NCBI GenBank assembly: GCA_963815445.1
Contig: CAWFGV010000005.1
Coordinates: 434,001-498,000, forward strand
DNA from: JANLYC01 sp963815445
GTDB lineage: Bacteria > Actinomycetota > Actinomycetes > Propionibacteriales > Nocardioidaceae
Direction of reading: 5' to 3'
DNA length: 64,000 nucleotides
Shown here: positions 1 through 9,157 of the stretch, piece by piece
How positions within the stretch are numbered: the first letter of the stretch is position 1
How the letters are laid out: every line of letters begins with the position of its first letter
Notes under the pieces: generated by a model
What the model saw: only the letters and a program-made list of their open reading frames with translations
What the model was told of the DNA's origin: nothing
Database searches by the model: none
Made by a program: the position numbers and the translations under genes

Positions 1-2333
1 GCCGGCTGAGCGTGTCACGCACGGAGGCAGTCGAACGCGCGGAGCGAGCGCGGCACGAGTTCACCTCGCTCGAGACCCGCATCGCCGGGCTCGACGTCGG
101 CGAGCAAGGCCTCGACGCCGAGCACGAAGGCGCTGCCGCCCTGCTCGAGGACATCGAGGCACGGCTGGCGAAGATTCGGGACGAGGCCCAGACTGCCGAC
201 CGTGAGCGGGCCGCCCTGGTGGCGCGCAAGGAGGCGCTCGAGCTCGGGCTCTCGCGCAAAGACGGAACGGGCGCCCTGCTCGCGGCCACCGAAGCGGTCT
301 CGGGTCTGCTCGGCTCGATCGCTGCCCTGCTCGCCGTGCGGCCTGGCTACGAGACGGCCATCGCCGCCGCGCTGGGCTCGGCCGCGGACGCGGTCGCCGT
401 GACCGACGTGGACGCGGCGCTCAGCGCCATCGGGCACCTCAAGGACGCCGACCTCGGGCGTGCCGGGCTCGTCCTCGGCACCGCTGACCAGGTGGACGAC
501 GACCATGACTGGCCCGGCCTCGGCGGTAGTGCTGCCTACGCCGTCGACCTCATCGAGGCACCGGAGGCGCTACGCCCGGCACTGGCGCGACTGCTCTTCA
601 AGACGGCCGTCGTCGACGACCTCCCGGCGGCCCGGCAGCTCGTGAACGACCTGCCGGACGTCGTTGCCGTGACCCGTGACGGTGACCTCATCGGCGCTCA
701 TTTCGCCGCCGGTGGCTCGAGCTCGCAGCCGAGCCTGCTCGAGGTGCAAGCGGCCGTTGACGAGGCTAGCGACGCGCTGGTGACCGCGACAGCGGCGACA
801 GAGAGGCTGAGGTTCGAGGTTTCGACGCTCGAGCACGAGCGGGCCGAGACCCAGGGTCGGGTCGACGTCGCGCTCGCGAAGCTCCACGAGTCCGACGCAG
901 CCCTGGCTGCGGTAGCCGAGGAGCTGGGTCAGCTCGGTGCCCTCGCCCGGGCCGCCAAGGCCGAGGCCGAGCGCATCGACCACGCGATCGCGGCCGCCGA
1001 GCATGCTCGAGACAATGACGTGGCCGGGCTGGCCGAGCTCGAGGAGCGGCTCGTGTCGGCCGCGGACGGACCCGGCCACGAGCCGGACACCGCCGAGCGC
1101 GAACGCCTCGCCGACGCAGCACGATCCGCCCGGCAGGCAGAGATGGACGCCCGGTTGGCGCTGCGCACGGCCGAGGAACGAGCGCGTGCCCTGCACGGTC
1201 GCGCCGACGCGCTCCGGAAGGCAGCCGAGCAGGAGCGGGTCGCTCAGGCCCGGGCCAAGGAACGGCGTGAGCGCCGCATCCGGGAGGCCCGCGCTGCCGA
1301 CGCGGTCGGCAAGGGAGCCCACGTCGTGCTGGCACGACTCGAGCGCTCCCTGGCGGAAGCCATCGATCGCCGTACTGCCGTCGAGGCCGCGAGGACCGGA
1401 CGTGAGACACAGCTGTCCACGGTGCGCGCTCAGGTGCGTGAGCTCGAGACCGAGCTGGCCAAGCTCACCGACACCGTCCATCGCGACGAGATGCTGCGCG
1501 CCGAGCAGCGGATGCGGATGGAACAGCTCGAGAGCCGCTCGGTCGACGAGCTGGGGCTCGACCTCGCCGCGCTCGTCGCCGACTACGGTCCGGACCAGCT
1601 CGTGCCCGCCATGCCCGCCCTGCCCGACGAGCAGCGCGAGGTCGAGCCCGAGCCGACGCCGTACGTGCGGGAGGAGCAGCAGAAGCGGCTTCGCGGCGCC
1701 GAGCGTGCACTTGCCCAGCTGGGCAAGATCAACCCGCTGGCGTTGGAGGAGTTCTCGGCCCTCGAGGAACGACACAAGTTCCTCACCGAGCAGCTCGACG
1801 ACCTCCGCCGGACCCGGCGCGACCTGCTCGACATCGTGCGCGAGGTCGACGAGCGGGTCGAGCAGGTGTTCACCCAGGCGTACGTCGACGTCGAGCGTGA
1901 GTTCGAGGACGTGTTCAGCCGGCTGTTCCCTGGTGGCGAGGGCCGGCTGGTGCTGACCGACCCGCACAACATGCTCGACACCGGTATCGAGGTGGAAGCC
2001 CGACCGCCCGGCAAGAAGATCAAGCGGTTGTCCCTGTTGTCCGGTGGTGAGCGTTCGCTCGTCGCCGTGGCGTTCCTCGTGGCCCTTTTCAAGGCCCGAC
2101 CGTCGCCGTTCTACATCCTCGACGAGGTGGAGGCGGCGTTGGACGACACCAACCTGGGTCGGCTGCTGGAGATCTACGAGGAGCTGCGCGAGACCTCCCA
2201 GCTGCTGGTGATCACCCACCAGAAGCGCACGATGGAGGTGGCGGACGCGCTGTACGGCGTGTCCATGCGCGGAGACGGCGTGTCCACGGTGATCAGCCAG
2301 CGGCTCCGAGAGTCCGAAAGCGCCCTGAGCTAG
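1..2333 (+). CDS. smc: Chromosome segregation protein SMC, C-terminal two thirds (5' end outside window)
   Basis: This is the structural maintenance of chromosomes ATPase, the core of the ScpAB condensin that compacts and segregates the nucleoid. The frame is open through the left edge, so the N-terminal Walker A head and first coiled coil are missing. Visible are the hinge (about residues 80-215 of the visible part, with AVRPGYETAIAAALG), a long Ala/Glu/Arg-rich coiled coil, and the C-terminal ABC head. The head carries the signature LSGGERSLVAVAF and Walker B/D-loop YILDEVEAALDDTN about 100 residues from the end. The family length is near 1,190 residues and about 776 are seen. FtsY normally follows smc in actinobacteria; here a copper group lies between them. 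Identification is firm. Confidence 0.96.
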   Translation, partial: RLSVSRTEAVERAERARHEFTSLETRIAGLDVGEQGLDAEHEGAAALLEDIEARLAKIRDEAQTADRERAALVARKEALELGLSRKDGTGALLAATEAVSGLLGSIAALLAVRPGYETAIAAALGSAADAVAVTDVDAALSAIGHLKDADLGRAGLVLGTADQVDDDHDWPGLGGSAAYAVDLIEAPEALRPALARLLFKTAVVDDLPAARQLVNDLPDVVAVTRDGDLIGAHFAAGGSSSQPSLLEVQAAVDEASDALVTATAATERLRFEVSTLEHERAETQGRVDVALAKLHESDAALAAVAEELGQLGALARAAKAEAERIDHAIAAAEHARDNDVAGLAELEERLVSAADGPGHEPDTAERERLADAARSARQAEMDARLALRTAEERARALHGRADALRKAAEQERVAQARAKERRERRIREARAADAVGKGAHVVLARLERSLAEAIDRRTAVEAARTGRETQLSTVRAQVRELETELAKLTDTVHRDEMLRAEQRMRMEQLESRSVDELGLDLAALVADYGPDQLVPAMPALPDEQREVEPEPTPYVREEQQKRLRGAERALAQLGKINPLALEEFSALEERHKFLTEQLDDLRRTRRDLLDIVREVDERVEQVFTQAYVDVEREFEDVFSRLFPGGEGRLVLTDPHNMLDTGIEVEARPPGKKIKRLSLLSGGERSLVAVAFLVALFKARPSPFYILDEVEAALDDTNLGRLLEIYEELRETSQLLVITHQKRTMEVADALYGVSMRGDGVSTVISQRLRESESALS

Positions 2334-2422
2334 CCGGACTCCCCGGGTTCACCATGCCCGTTCAGCTGTACCTGCCTGGTGTAGGCGTGGTCGCGGGTGC
2401 AAAATGACAGATTCGCGAAACA

Positions 2423-2998
2423 ATGCGCTGGCATGATCTGTTCCGGGATGATTTGCGAGTGATCACGATCAGCGTCCACGCGGCTCCGCGCTCGGTGCCG
2501 CGCGCAGCGCTGGCCACCTGCGAGATCGTCACGGCCGCGACCATCGCCCACAGCCTGGCTGGTGGCGGCATGCCCTTGATGCCGTGGCTGGTCGGACTCA
2601 CCTGCATGGTTTTCGGAGCCAGCCTCCTCGTCATTCGTGAGCTGATCCCACTCCGCTGGGCGCTTCCTGCTCTCGTCACGGCTCAGTTCGTGCTCCACCA
2701 TCTCCTAGCCGCGATGGCGACCGAAGCTCACGGACACGGCCATGCGACGGACGCTGTCCTCGGTCTTTCCTGGCACATGCTCGCTGCTCATGCGGCGAGC
2801 GGGATGACCACCGCTCTGGTGTGGCACCTGCGTCGTCGACTCCTTGCGACAGTCACCCCCTGGCCGCTCCGCCTCGAGGCGCTGCCGCTTCGGCGGCTGG
2901 TTCTCAGGCCGCTCGGTCAGGTGTGGGTGCCGAACGGGCACAGCTGGCTCCTGGCAGCGCCGCGCCGCGGTCCGCCGGCAGGTCTCCGCTGCGCCTGA
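2423..2998 (+). CDS. Hypothetical multi-pass membrane protein beside copper genes
   Basis: I do not recognise this 191-residue protein as a named family. It shows about four hydrophobic segments: AALATCEIVTAATIAHSLA, MPWLVGLTCMVFGASLLVI, WALPALVTAQFVLHHLLAA and a stretch near LGLSWHMLAAHAASG. Between them is a His-rich loop (EAHGHGHA) and HH pairs inside a helix, which could touch a metal. The C-terminus is basic and Pro/Arg-rich. It precedes ycnI and the CopC-CopD gene on the same strand, so a role in copper handling is inferred from context only. No good ribosome binding site precedes the ATG, so the start is uncertain. Confidence 0.6.
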   Translation: MRWHDLFRDDLRVITISVHAAPRSVPRAALATCEIVTAATIAHSLAGGGMPLMPWLVGLTCMVFGASLLVIRELIPLRWALPALVTAQFVLHHLLAAMATEAHGHGHATDAVLGLSWHMLAAHAASGMTTALVWHLRRRLLATVTPWPLRLEALPLRRLVLRPLGQVWVPNGHSWLLAAPRRGPPAGLRCA

Positions 2999-3078
2999 GC
3001 ATCGGGCATGACCGGTGGTCACGGCGCGGCTGCAGGCTGCCCACATTCACTCAGACAATGAAAGCGAACTCAGAGAAC

Positions 3079-3798
3079 ATGAATATTCGACGTACTTCTG
3101 CGCGCCTCTTGGCTGCTTCAGCCGTCACGGGGGTTTCATTACTTGCCCTCACGGCCTCGGCCGGCGCACATGTGACCATCACCCCGACGACCACGACGGC
3201 TGGCGCCTACACCGTGCTCACCGTGAGCGTGCCGCACGGATGTGATGGTTCGGCGACCACGAAGGTGGCCATCCAGATCCCCGCGGAGATCCTTGCCGTC
3301 ACGCCCACCCGCAACCCCCTGTGGGAGGTGACCAAGCAGAAGAAGCAACTGGCCGAGCCGGTGACGGACGCCTATGGCAATGCCGTGACCGAGCGGGACG
3401 CCATCGTCGTCTACACCGCCAAGAGCCCCCTCCCCGACGGCTACCGTGACGCGTTCGAGCTGTCGCTGAAGCTGCCCGAGGAGGAAGGCAAGACGCTGGT
3501 GTTCCCGGCCATCCAGACCTGTGAGAAGGGCGAAACAGCGTGGACCGAGGTCGCCGGAGCGGACCAGGACAGCGAGGAGCTGGAGCACCCTGCCCCCACG
3601 CTCACTGTCACCGCAGCCGAAGCGGAGGGCGGACACGGAGTGATCGTGACGTCCGCGGTCGCTGAGAAGGGTGCCGCGGCTCCAGCGGCGTCTGAGGAGA
3701 AGGACAGTGACATCCTCGGTGCCGTCGGCCTCGGCGCTGGAGTCCTCGGACTGCTGGCGGGCGGGACGGCGCTGGTACAGGTGCGCCGCCGCAGCTGA
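3079..3798 (+). CDS. ycnI: YcnI-family (DUF1775) exported copper-associated protein
   Basis: YcnI-like proteins are exported, membrane-anchored and linked to copper. The frame gives a signal peptide (MNIRRTSARLLAASAVTGVS...) with cleavage predicted before HVTITP, leaving an N-terminal His as in copper-binding DUF1775 proteins. The core contains the family features TVSVPHGCDGS and NPLWEV. A C-terminal transmembrane helix (LGAVGLGAGVLGLLAGG) ends in a basic VRRRS tail. I chose the ATG that starts the signal peptide directly; an in-frame ATG at 3058 would add seven polar residues. The stop lies 3 nt before the next gene, so the two are surely co-transcribed. Confidence 0.88.
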   Translation: MNIRRTSARLLAASAVTGVSLLALTASAGAHVTITPTTTTAGAYTVLTVSVPHGCDGSATTKVAIQIPAEILAVTPTRNPLWEVTKQKKQLAEPVTDAYGNAVTERDAIVVYTAKSPLPDGYRDAFELSLKLPEEEGKTLVFPAIQTCEKGETAWTEVAGADQDSEELEHPAPTLTVTAAEAEGGHGVIVTSAVAEKGAAAPAASEEKDSDILGAVGLGAGVLGLLAGGTALVQVRRRS

Positions 3799-3801
3799 CT
3801 C

Positions 3802-5481
3802 GTGCCTGACACACAGCGGCGGGCGTCGTGGTGGCGGGCGGTCAGGCTCGTCACCACGGCGGTCGCCTGCCTGCTGGCAGTCCTCGGTCCTGCTGCACCA
3901 GCACTTGCCCACGCGTCCCTGGTGAGCAGCGACCCCATCGAAGGCGCCGTTCTGCCAACCTCCCCCGGTCGGGCGACCTTTACCTTCGATGAACCCGTCT
4001 CACTGTCACCTGGCGGCGTGAAGGTCTTCGACGCCGCGGGTCGGCAGGTGTCGTCGTCCGCATCTGCCAGCGACACGGTGGTCGCGGTGGACCTCCCCGA
4101 CGACCTGGCTGCCGGCACGTACGTGGTGGCCTGGCGGATCGTCTCGGCCGATGGTCACCCGGTGGCTGGTTCCCTCAGCTTCTCGGTGGGCACGCCGAGC
4201 ATTCGCGTCATCGCGCCGGACCTTCCCGACCAGTCCGGAGCCGCGATCACCGCCGCTCTCTCAACAGCGACCGCGGTGACCTACATCGGGCTCCTGCTCG
4301 TCGTCGGACTCGGGATCTTCATGGTCTTCCTCTTGCCCGGGGAGGCACGCGCTGATCTGCCCCGCCGGCGGATGCGGACTTTCACCACGGTGTGCGTGGT
4401 GGGGAGCGTTGCTGCCGCGGCGATCTCAGTGCCGCTGACCGTCGTCAACCAACAGGGCCTTCGGTTCGCCGACGTGCTGTCGGTCCAGGCCTGGACAGGG
4501 ACCTCGATCACCGCCCACGTGGCGCTGGGTCTCCTGGCCGTCGGGATCACGCTGGTGCGGGTTGGGCTGGTCGTGCGGCTCACCCTCGCCCAGCAGCGGG
4601 CAGCCGTCGGTCTGGGAACATGTTGTGCGGTGCTTTCACCGGCGCTGAGCGGCCACTCGCGCGCCTATGCTCCACAGGCTGCGGTGATCGCGATCGACGT
4701 CTTGCACGTGCTCGCTGGCGGTGTCTGGCTCGGAGGTCTCGTCGGTCTGGCGATCACCCTGCCGGCCATCGCCGGGCGGGGTACCCAAGCGGCGCGGACC
4801 CTTGCTCGGTTCTCCACTCTTGCCGCAAGCGTGCTCGCAGCTCTCGTAGTGACCGGGGGACTGCTCGCCTGGCGCATCGTCGGCTCCTGGGAGAACCTGT
4901 TCGGCACCCGTTACGGATGGATGTTGCTCAGCAAGATCGCCCTGGTGTCCGTGGCTTGTGCCCTCGCCGGGTGGAACCGGTACGTTCTGCTACCGCGCAC
5001 TCGGCCCACAGACGGGTATCAGGAGCGACGGGCCGCCGCCAGACGGCTGCGGCGCGTAGTCACGGTCGAGGCGAGCGTGATCGTGCTGGTGCTCGGACTC
5101 ACCGGCTTTCTCGTGAATCAGGCTCCGCGTGCCGGAGCAGTCGTGATCCCGGACGGTCGCACCGGTGTGCAGGCGACTCGGCTCGGCGACGACCTGAAGG
5201 TGCTGGCCACTCTGACCCCTTCGGCGGTCGGCCAGAACACCCTTCTCGTCCAGATCCAGGACCTGGCGGGCGAGCCCGTGGAGCCAGGCCGGTTTCCCGT
5301 GGTCAGCCTGCGCTCCGATGGACTGGACCTGGGGCAGGTCAGGGCAACGAGCGACGGCGTCGGCACGTTCCGCGGTGACGTGGTCCTCCCTGCCGCAGGC
5401 CCATGGCGGCTACAGGTCAGCGTGCGTCTCGGTGAGTTCGAGAACCCCGTTGCCGTTGTGACCTTCAACGTGACGGACTAG
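3802..5481 (+). CDS. CopC-CopD (YcnJ-like) fusion copper transport protein
   Basis: This 559-residue protein joins a CopC periplasmic-type copper-binding domain to a CopD membrane domain. After a signal peptide ending ALA the mature chain starts HASLVSSDP, the N-terminal His expected of CopC, followed by the fold PVSLSPGGVKVFD and VAWRIVSADGHPVAGSLSF. From about residue 150 there are eight or so membrane helices, with conserved histidines in LSGHSRAY and IDVLHVLAGGVWLGG. A further extracellular Ig-like part closes the chain. It starts with GTG 3 nt after ycnI. The family is thought to import or deliver copper. Its TAG stop overlaps the stop of the convergent lipoprotein gene in a shared CTAG. 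Confidence 0.92.
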   Translation: MPDTQRRASWWRAVRLVTTAVACLLAVLGPAAPALAHASLVSSDPIEGAVLPTSPGRATFTFDEPVSLSPGGVKVFDAAGRQVSSSASASDTVVAVDLPDDLAAGTYVVAWRIVSADGHPVAGSLSFSVGTPSIRVIAPDLPDQSGAAITAALSTATAVTYIGLLLVVGLGIFMVFLLPGEARADLPRRRMRTFTTVCVVGSVAAAAISVPLTVVNQQGLRFADVLSVQAWTGTSITAHVALGLLAVGITLVRVGLVVRLTLAQQRAAVGLGTCCAVLSPALSGHSRAYAPQAAVIAIDVLHVLAGGVWLGGLVGLAITLPAIAGRGTQAARTLARFSTLAASVLAALVVTGGLLAWRIVGSWENLFGTRYGWMLLSKIALVSVACALAGWNRYVLLPRTRPTDGYQERRAAARRLRRVVTVEASVIVLVLGLTGFLVNQAPRAGAVVIPDGRTGVQATRLGDDLKVLATLTPSAVGQNTLLVQIQDLAGEPVEPGRFPVVSLRSDGLDLGQVRATSDGVGTFRGDVVLPAAGPWRLQVSVRLGEFENPVAVVTFNVTD

Positions 5482-6356
5482 GCGACTTCGACTCCCACTG
5501 GGATCGTGTGCAAGAACCCGTCCACACGGACCTGGACGAAGCAGAGGTACTCGCCGGGCCTCTTGAATTCTGTGTGGAAGGCCAGCCGCGTGCCCTTGTC
5601 CTCGATCTCCGGCTGACCCAGCGGGTGGAGGTGCACCACCGAACCTGACTCGACGTGGAACCCGGTCACGTGCGCGAACGTGCCGAGATAAGTGCCGAGC
5701 TTCACCGGTCGCCCCTGGGCATCGTTGGCTACAAGATTCAAACGACCGGACGAGCCGACCCTGAGGTCACCCTCGGCCCCGATGTGGATGACGCCGTCGC
5801 CGCCGCCTGCAGCGAGCGCAATGGGCTGCGGGGACCAAGCCCCCGGAAGGGTCACAGTTTTGCCCAGCATGAGGTGATCCCCGTTGCCGACTGCGTTGCG
5901 AGCGATGAACTCTGCGATCACCCGGTAGTCGCCGGCCTCGGGGAGAGTCACCGGTGCTGACCAGGTTCCATCGCCGTCCAAGGTCGGGTGCAGGTGGCGG
6001 AACACCGCGAGATCAGTCCGAACCAGGTAGAGGTGGAGGTCTTTGGTCTGCTCCGGGATGTAGTCCTTCAGCAGGATTCCGTCGGGGGTCCTGATCTGGA
6101 AACGCACCGCACCGGGAAGACCGGCTGTCTTCGGCATCGCCGGGTTCGCCAGCCTGTACCCGGCCTCGTAGTCCTGCGTCCCATCGCCGATCAGAGACGA
6201 GATGTGCTCGTGACCGGGACCGTGGCTGTGGGACGCACCTCCATCGATCGAGGCGTTCGAGGTGCCGTCTGCCGACGTGGCCGCTCCACCGCCACTGCAG
6301 CCGACGAGAGCTACGACCAGCATCCCCGACGCAATCGTCCCTCGCAGTGCCCGCAT
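5478..6356 (-). CDS. His-rich secreted lipoprotein, probable metal-handling
   Basis: The protein (292 aa) has a lipoprotein signal peptide with lipobox LVGC, then a Ser/Gly linker and a His cluster (GASHSHGPGHEH). The rest looks like beta-sandwich repeats: FQIRTPDGILLKDY, DLHLYLVRTDLAVFRHLHPTLDG and FHVESGSVVHLHPLG. Repeated HLHP motifs and several Met residues fit surface copper binding. It converges on the CopC-CopD gene, with the two TAG stops sharing a CTAG. Similar proteins occur near copper genes in other actinobacteria. I cannot name a biochemical function; metal binding is inferred from composition and context. Confidence 0.75.
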   Translation of the reverse strand: MRALRGTIASGMLVVALVGCSGGGAATSADGTSNASIDGGASHSHGPGHEHISSLIGDGTQDYEAGYRLANPAMPKTAGLPGAVRFQIRTPDGILLKDYIPEQTKDLHLYLVRTDLAVFRHLHPTLDGDGTWSAPVTLPEAGDYRVIAEFIARNAVGNGDHLMLGKTVTLPGAWSPQPIALAAGGGDGVIHIGAEGDLRVGSSGRLNLVANDAQGRPVKLGTYLGTFAHVTGFHVESGSVVHLHPLGQPEIEDKGTRLAFHTEFKRPGEYLCFVQVRVDGFLHTIPVGVEVA

Positions 6357-6564
6357 GCGATCAGTGTGACAGCCCAGGTCCGGACGAACAGCCCGATTCC
6401 AGACAGCACCCGATGACTTGAGCAGGCGTAATCTCGGTCACATCCTCCCAACGGTCACGCTCACGAGGCGTTAGGTCGAGGTGGACGGCTCCGTCGAGCA
6501 TGTCACCATGGAGGTGGCGGTCCGGCGAACCGGCTGCTCCATGCACCCAAGGAGTCTCGGCACC

Positions 6565-6774
6565 ATGTTCGTCATCCGTCTCGGCCTGCTCGTGATTCTC
6601 GCGCTGGCCGCCCTCGTGACGTTGTACGTCGCGTTCCCGCACCGCGGAAGCGACATCCCGCACGCGGAATGGCTTTCCGACGCGATGGTGGAGTCGGAGC
6701 GGAAAATGAACGAGAAGCTCGTCGACCTCGACGACCGGGTCACCCAAAAGGTGCAGGAGCGCACCCGCGGCTGA
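6565..6774 (+). CDS. Small single-pass membrane protein
   Basis: This 69-residue protein consists of one N-terminal transmembrane helix (FVIRLGLLVILALAALVTLYV) followed by a charged, probably helical tail rich in Glu, Lys and Asp (ESERKMNEKLVDLDDRVTQK). The ATG at 6565 is preceded by AAGGAG at 6549-6554, which makes it preferable to the in-frame ATG at 6481. It ends 36 nt before ftsY on the same strand, so the two may be co-transcribed. I do not recognise a family. Confidence 0.6.
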   Translation: MFVIRLGLLVILALAALVTLYVAFPHRGSDIPHAEWLSDAMVESERKMNEKLVDLDDRVTQKVQERTRG

Positions 6775-6810
6775 CCGCGGCCGCCCTCCCTTCTGGGAGG
6801 ATGATCCACC

Positions 6811-7983
6811 GTGACTCTCATTCTCCTGATCGGCCTGGCCATCGTGGTGGTGGCGCTGGCCGTGGGCGCCGTCCTCGTCGCCTCGACCCGCAGCAAGCGA
6901 TCGGGCCGGCCGGACGCGACGCTGACTCCACCAGCCCGACCCGCGCCTGGCGATGACGTCCAGCCGGCCGGCCCCGGCTCGACCGCACCGGCCGACGCGG
7001 TTGCTACGCCGGACGACGTGGCCTCAGGGGCGCCCTCCGCCGTTATCGACCTGGAGCGCCCCGAGCCACCGGCCGGGCGGCTCCACCGGTTGCGTGCCCG
7101 CCTCGCCCGCTCGCAGTCGACCCTCGGTAAGGGCTTGCTTGCATTGCTCTCGCGGGACCGGCTCGATGAGGCCACGTGGGAGGAGATCGAAGACCTCCTC
7201 CTCGCCGCCGACGTCGGCGTGGCCCCGTCCATGGAACTCGTCGAGCGGTTGAAGACGCGGATGCGTGTCGAGTCCACCGATCAGGCGAAGGTGCACGATC
7301 TACTGCGCGAGGAGCTGGTCGCTCTCGTCGACCCGTCGCTGGACCGGACCGTGCATGCTGACCGGGTTGGTGACAAACCGGGCGTCGTCATGGTCGTCGG
7401 AGTCAATGGCGTCGGCAAGACGACCACCGTCGGCAAGATCGCCCGCGTGCTCGTGGCCCAGGACAAGGACGTCCTGCTCGCGGCGGCCGACACCTTCAGG
7501 GCCGCGGCCGCCGACCAGCTCACCACGTGGGGGGAGCGGGTCGGGGTCCCGACCGTGCGCGGGGCAGAGGGCTCCGACCCGGCGAGCGTCGCTTTCGAGG
7601 CGACGAAGGCCGGCGTGGAGGCGGAGGTCGACACCGTGCTCATCGACACGGCCGGCAGGTTGCACACCAAGACCGGTCTGATGGACGAGCTCGGCAAGGT
7701 CAAGCGAGTCGTCGAGAAGCAGGCGCTCGTGGACGAAGTGCTCCTCGTCATCGACGCGACGACCGGGCAGAACGGCCTGACGCAGGCGCGCATCTTTGCG
7801 GAGGTCGTCGACGTGACCGGCATCGTGCTGACCAAGCTCGACGGGACTGCCAAGGGTGGCATCGTCATCGCCGTCCAGCGCGAGCTCGGCGTACCGGTGA
7901 AGCTGATCGGGCTCGGCGAAGGCGCCGACGATCTCGCACCGTTCGACGCGGCAGAGTTCGTTGACGCCCTCCTCGACGGTTGA
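6811..7983 (+). CDS. ftsY: Signal recognition particle receptor FtsY
   Basis: FtsY is the membrane-associated SRP receptor GTPase that docks Ffh-ribosome complexes at the SecYEG translocon. It starts at a GTG with an N-terminal transmembrane helix (LILLIGLAIVVVALAVGAV), then a Pro/Ala-rich acidic linker of about 70 residues, then the NG domain. The GTPase motifs are complete: GVNGVGKTTTVGKI (G1), ADTFRAAAADQL (G2), DTAGRLHTKTGL (G3), TKLDGTAKGG (G4) and GLGEGADDLAPF near the end. The length of 390 aa is normal for actinobacteria. Its partner ffh lies 9 kb downstream. Confidence 0.97.
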   Translation: MTLILLIGLAIVVVALAVGAVLVASTRSKRSGRPDATLTPPARPAPGDDVQPAGPGSTAPADAVATPDDVASGAPSAVIDLERPEPPAGRLHRLRARLARSQSTLGKGLLALLSRDRLDEATWEEIEDLLLAADVGVAPSMELVERLKTRMRVESTDQAKVHDLLREELVALVDPSLDRTVHADRVGDKPGVVMVVGVNGVGKTTTVGKIARVLVAQDKDVLLAAADTFRAAAADQLTTWGERVGVPTVRGAEGSDPASVAFEATKAGVEAEVDTVLIDTAGRLHTKTGLMDELGKVKRVVEKQALVDEVLLVIDATTGQNGLTQARIFAEVVDVTGIVLTKLDGTAKGGIVIAVQRELGVPVKLIGLGEGADDLAPFDAAEFVDALLDG

Positions 7984-8005
7984 CCCGATCTCACCCGTGG
8001 GTCAA
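7980..8005. terminator. Candidate bidirectional terminator after ftsY
   Basis: TTGACCC and GGGTCAA form a perfect 7-bp stem around a 12-nt loop. The left arm overlaps the ftsY stop codon. The hairpin sits between convergent genes. There is no T-run, which is common for actinobacterial terminators. Confidence 0.4.
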
Positions 8006-8019
8006 CTGCGCGGTTCCGA

Positions 8020-8472
8020 TCAGGGCAGTGTGTAGTGGATCGTGATGAAGGTCTTCTTGTTGTTGTGTGGCGCGTTGCTCGCGGTGAGGGTTCCCTTCGC
8101 GCCGGCGAACCGGCCAGCGCCGCCCGTGATACGACCGACGTATGTGCTCGGGCTCGTGCTGTGCACCTTGCCGTAGAGAAGACCACCCTTCCTGGTGACC
8201 GCGACGTAGATCTGCACTGCTTGGGTGGAGGGGTTGTACGTCCCGCTGATCACGTCGTACCCGACGAACTTTCCGTGGTTCCGCTCGATCTCGGTGCCGG
8301 CGAAGCCGGTGCGCCCGAGCCCGTGTCCCTTGTCGGAAACGGCGACGAACTTGAGAGTGTGCGTGACGGTGCTGGCGTCAGCAGCGCCGACGAGTCCGGC
8401 GCCGGACAGGGCTGCGGTGGCCAGCAGCCCTGCGCCTGCCGCCATGGCCAGGTTTCGCTTGCGTGGATGCAT
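8020..8472 (-). CDS. Secreted AOC/dirigent-barrel-like protein, copy 1
   Basis: The protein is about 150 residues. A signal peptide (MHPRKRNLAMAAGAGLLATA...) ends near ADAS. The mature part begins THTLKFVAVSD and ends with YVGRITGGAGRFAGAKGTL and ITIHYTLP. The G-G-x-G-R-F-x-G-A-x-G-x-L pattern is typical of allene-oxide-cyclase/dirigent-like beta barrels. I chose the ATG with GAAAGGA just upstream; the longer frame adds unconserved residues. Copy 2 lies directly upstream on the same strand and is nearly identical over the signal peptide and C-terminal third. The molecular role is unknown; a small hydrophobic ligand is a family-based guess. Confidence 0.8.
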   Translation of the reverse strand: MHPRKRNLAMAAGAGLLATAALSGAGLVGAADASTVTHTLKFVAVSDKGHGLGRTGFAGTEIERNHGKFVGYDVISGTYNPSTQAVQIYVAVTRKGGLLYGKVHSTSPSTYVGRITGGAGRFAGAKGTLTASNAPHNNKKTFITIHYTLP

Positions 8473-8489
8473 CCGGGGTCCTTTCGACA

Positions 8490-8507
8490 CGGCGCGAAGT
8501 TGCGCCG
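8490..8507 (-). promoter_or_regulatory. Conserved 5'-leader hairpin, barrel gene copy 1
   Basis: CGGCGC and GCGCCG (6-bp stem, loop GAAGTT) lie just upstream of the ribosome binding site. The same stem with a different loop occurs at the same place in copy 2, so it is probably a functional leader element or operator. Confidence 0.4.
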
Positions 8508-8681
8508 TCGGTAATGGTCGTCCTCGTTTGTCCCCGGTGAAACCGTCCGAAGTGACGATATCTGACACTGCCGATTGCCCCATCGGGCTATATCGGCGTA
8601 GTCCGGATGGCTCAGGCGGCGGGGACGGCGCTATCGCCCGGGGTGATCGCCCACCCGCGAGTCAGCTGCGCCAGACGGCGA

Positions 8682-9140
8682 TCAGGGCAGCGTGTAATGG
8701 ATCGTGACGAAGGTCTTCTTGTCGTTGTGCGGCGCGTTCTGCCCGGTCAGGGTGCCCGTCGCTCCGGCGAAGCGACCCGATCCTCCGGTGATCCGCCCGA
8801 CGTACTCGGACTGAGATCCTGGCGGGTTGTGGACTCGTGAAAACAGCAGGCCGCCCTTGCGCGCGATGGCAACGTAGATCCGGACTGTCTGGGTCTGCGG
8901 GTTGTAGATCCCGCTGATCATGTCGTAGCCGACGAAGCGGCCGTGGTTGCGGTTGATCTCCGTGGCCTCAAAACCGAAGCGTCCCGCGTTATGGCTGCGG
9001 TCCGAGATGGAAACGAACTTGAGGGTGTGCGTCACCGGAGCGGCATCGGCGGATCCGATGAGTCCGGCGCCCGAGATTGCCGTGGTGGCGAGGAGGGCCG
9101 CGACGGCGGCCATGGCCAGGTTTCGCTTGCGAGGAAGCAT
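8682..9140 (-). CDS. Secreted AOC/dirigent-barrel-like protein, copy 2
   Basis: This is the tandem paralogue of the previous gene, 152 residues. The signal peptide is MLPRKRNLAMAAVAALLATT..., followed by THTLKFVSISDRSHNAGRFG, VGYDMISGIYNP, YVGRITGGSGRFAGATGTL and VTIHYTLP. Start choice rests on the upstream GAAAGGA, matching copy 1. Upstream DNA is also similar between the copies (TCGTCCTCGTT and GAAACCGTCCG shared), so the duplication covered promoter and gene. The extra Pro/Gly residues in the NPPGSQSEYVG loop are the main length difference. Function is unknown; secretion is clear from the signal peptide. Confidence 0.8.
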   Translation of the reverse strand: MLPRKRNLAMAAVAALLATTAISGAGLIGSADAAPVTHTLKFVSISDRSHNAGRFGFEATEINRNHGRFVGYDMISGIYNPQTQTVRIYVAIARKGGLLFSRVHNPPGSQSEYVGRITGGSGRFAGATGTLTGQNAPHNDKKTFVTIHYTLP

Positions 9141-9157
9141 CCGAAGTCCTTTCGACG

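Noticed and set aside
570..2219. A 549-codon minus-strand frame opposite smc
   Set aside because: It is a shadow of the coiled-coil coding region.
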